Positions 5,853 to 6,593 of a stretch of 6,593 nt of DNA are shown here, piece by piece. Made by a program: the position numbers and the translations under genes. The stretch is from Candidatus Heimdallarchaeota archaeon. Its GTDB lineage: Archaea; Asgardarchaeota; Heimdallarchaeia; Heimdallarchaeales; Kariarchaeaceae. Location: NCBI GenBank assembly GCA_021399405.1, contig JAAFKL010000091.1, forward strand, positions 1 to 6,593. Direction: 5' to 3'. Positions within the stretch are counted from its first letter, which is position 1; the number at the start of each line of letters is the position of its first letter. The notes beneath the pieces are model-generated. The model was not told the origin of the DNA, ran no database searches, and saw only the letters and a program-made list of their open reading frames with translations.

Positions 5853-6382
5853 TTTTTAGAAGCCACCCATTTTACATCTTCTTGACCTTCTTTCATATTA
5901 CTATACCGTGCCCATACAAAGAATAGGTCAGATAACCGGTTGATCCATGGAATGATTTGCTTGTTGATTACAGATTCCCTTGATAAGCTGATAATATCTC
6001 GTTCAGCTCTTCTTGTAACAGATCTACCTAAATGAAGCCACCCCGAAGCTTTGGAACCACCAGGTAAAATGAAAGATTTTAATTCTGGTAATTCATCATC
6101 AAAGGTATCAATTATTTTTTCCAAATCTGATACATCACTCTTTGAAATTGAATTTAATGGGGTTACAGAAGCTAAATCTGATCCAAGGTCAAATAAATTA
6201 CTCTGAATTTTAGTTAGATGAGATTTAATTTCATCATCTACTTCTATTATAATCAATCCTATGAGAGAATTAAGTTCATCAACAGTCCCATATGATTTGA
6301 TTCTAATATCATCTTTGAATAATTTATCAGGACCTAGTATACTAGTCTTACCCTCGTCTCCCTTCCCGGTATATATTTTCAT
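5849..6382 (-). CDS. pduO: ATP:cob(I)alamin adenosyltransferase, PduO type
   Basis: A 177-residue enzyme that transfers the adenosyl group of ATP to cob(I)alamin, making coenzyme B12 (adenosylcobalamin) in the cytoplasm. The whole PduO/MMAB family pattern is present: N-terminal ATP-binding IYTGKGDEGKTS (3-14), Y-G-T-V-D-E-L-N-S (31-39), F-I-L-P-G-G-S (104-110), R-S-V-T-R-R-A-E-R (120-128) and N-R-L-S-D-L-F-F-V-W-A-R (148-159). Length is normal for a minimal family member. ATG at 6382 is preferred over the TTG at 6403, since family members usually begin with this M-K-I-Y-T segment and TTTATTAA lies exactly 30 nt upstream of it. It is first in an operon with the receiver gene (4-nt overlap). 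No B12-dependent enzyme is in the window to show the consumer; a methylmalonyl-CoA mutase or ribonucleotide reductase elsewhere is possible. Confidence 0.95.
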   Translation of the reverse strand: MKIYTGKGDEGKTSILGPDKLFKDDIRIKSYGTVDELNSLIGLIIIEVDDEIKSHLTKIQSNLFDLGSDLASVTPLNSISKSDVSDLEKIIDTFDDELPELKSFILPGGSKASGWLHLGRSVTRRAERDIISLSRESVINKQIIPWINRLSDLFFVWARYSNMKEGQEDVKWVASKK

Positions 6383-6404
6383 ACATGATTTATCAGATTC
6401 CAAA

Positions 6405-6412
6405 TTAATAAA
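6405..6412 (-). promoter_or_regulatory. TATA box (TTTATTAA) for the adenosyltransferase-receiver operon
   Basis: On the minus strand TTTATTAA reads from 6412 to 6405, starting exactly 30 nt before the ATG at 6382. This matches the leaderless promoter spacing elsewhere in the window and decides the start codon. The TTG at 6403 lies right after the box and would be upstream of the expected transcription start. Confidence 0.55.
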
Positions 6413-6509
6413 TTTTGATGATAGTGGAAGTTATCTTCGACCTAATAATTCTGAGAATATTGAATCTAATTAATTTTAAGTTAATAAGCAACTAGACAAT
6501 TGCGGAATA

Positions 6510-6593
6510 TTAGTTTATTATTGGTATAAGAGAATGGGACAATATGTTGGTCTCTATCATCCAAATATCTCCAGTCTTCTTAGATAAACAAAA
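6510..6593 (-). CDS. Possible 3' end of a minus-strand gene entering from the right edge
   Basis: On the minus strand a frame is open from the window edge to a TAA at 6510-6512 (27 codons, ending with L-I-P-I-I-N). It would lie about 130 nt upstream of the adenosyltransferase start, on the same strand. It is too short to recognise or to separate from chance; the rest of 6413-6509 shows nothing I can support. Confidence 0.15.
   Translation of the reverse strand, partial: FCLSKKTGDIWMIETNILSHSLIPIIN

Noticed and set aside
6383..6403. N-terminal extension of the adenosyltransferase from TTG 6403
   Set aside because: The family usually starts at the M-K-I-Y-T segment and the TATA box lies 30 nt before ATG 6382; the TTG would be upstream of the expected transcription start.
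6261..6473. Plus-strand 70-codon frame
   Set aside because: It is mostly antisense to the adenosyltransferase N-terminus and shows no motif.
6534..6587. 17-codon plus-strand frame near the right edge
   Set aside because: Too short and without promoter or homology support.

Overview
This AT-rich window carries seven recognisable protein-coding genes on both strands, separated by intergenic stretches of at most about 290 bases. It looks archaeal. Three gene starts have an archaeal-type TATA box (two TTTAAATA, one TTTATTAA) beginning 30 or 31 nt upstream of the start codon, and Shine-Dalgarno motifs are absent or weak, as expected for leaderless transcripts. A zinc-ribbon membrane protein, a stand-alone Hpt protein and a PduO-type cobalamin adenosyltransferase would suit an Asgard (for example heimdallarchaeial) or other mesophilic archaeon. 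That placement is inference; no marker gene proves it.

Left part (1-1627, + strand): the C-terminal part of an ABC exporter half-transporter, cut by the left edge, then a 118-residue three-helix membrane protein of unknown function with its own TATA box. It faces, tail to tail, a complete GlcD/D-lactate-dehydrogenase-type FAD oxidase (1706-3310, minus strand).

Middle (3311-4312): a divergent promoter region containing a 12-bp perfect palindrome separates the FAD oxidase from a zinc-ribbon plus transmembrane protein (3501-4025, +). The 287-nt gap after it is not empty. It holds a candidate box C/D-like kink-turn RNA (4168-4250) and an overlapping 46-codon reading frame (4131-4271). These are competing readings of the same DNA.

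Right part (4313-6593): a SnoaL/ester-cyclase-like protein (minus) is divergent from a stand-alone Hpt phosphotransfer protein (+). The Hpt gene ends 4 nt from the end of a convergent single-domain, degenerate response-regulator receiver (minus). The receiver start codon overlaps the stop codon of the upstream cobalamin adenosyltransferase (GTGA overlap), so those two form an operon. The Hpt/receiver pair suggests a phosphorelay whose histidine kinase lies elsewhere, with the receiver co-produced with a B12-activating enzyme. No mobile element, CRISPR array, rRNA or tRNA was found.
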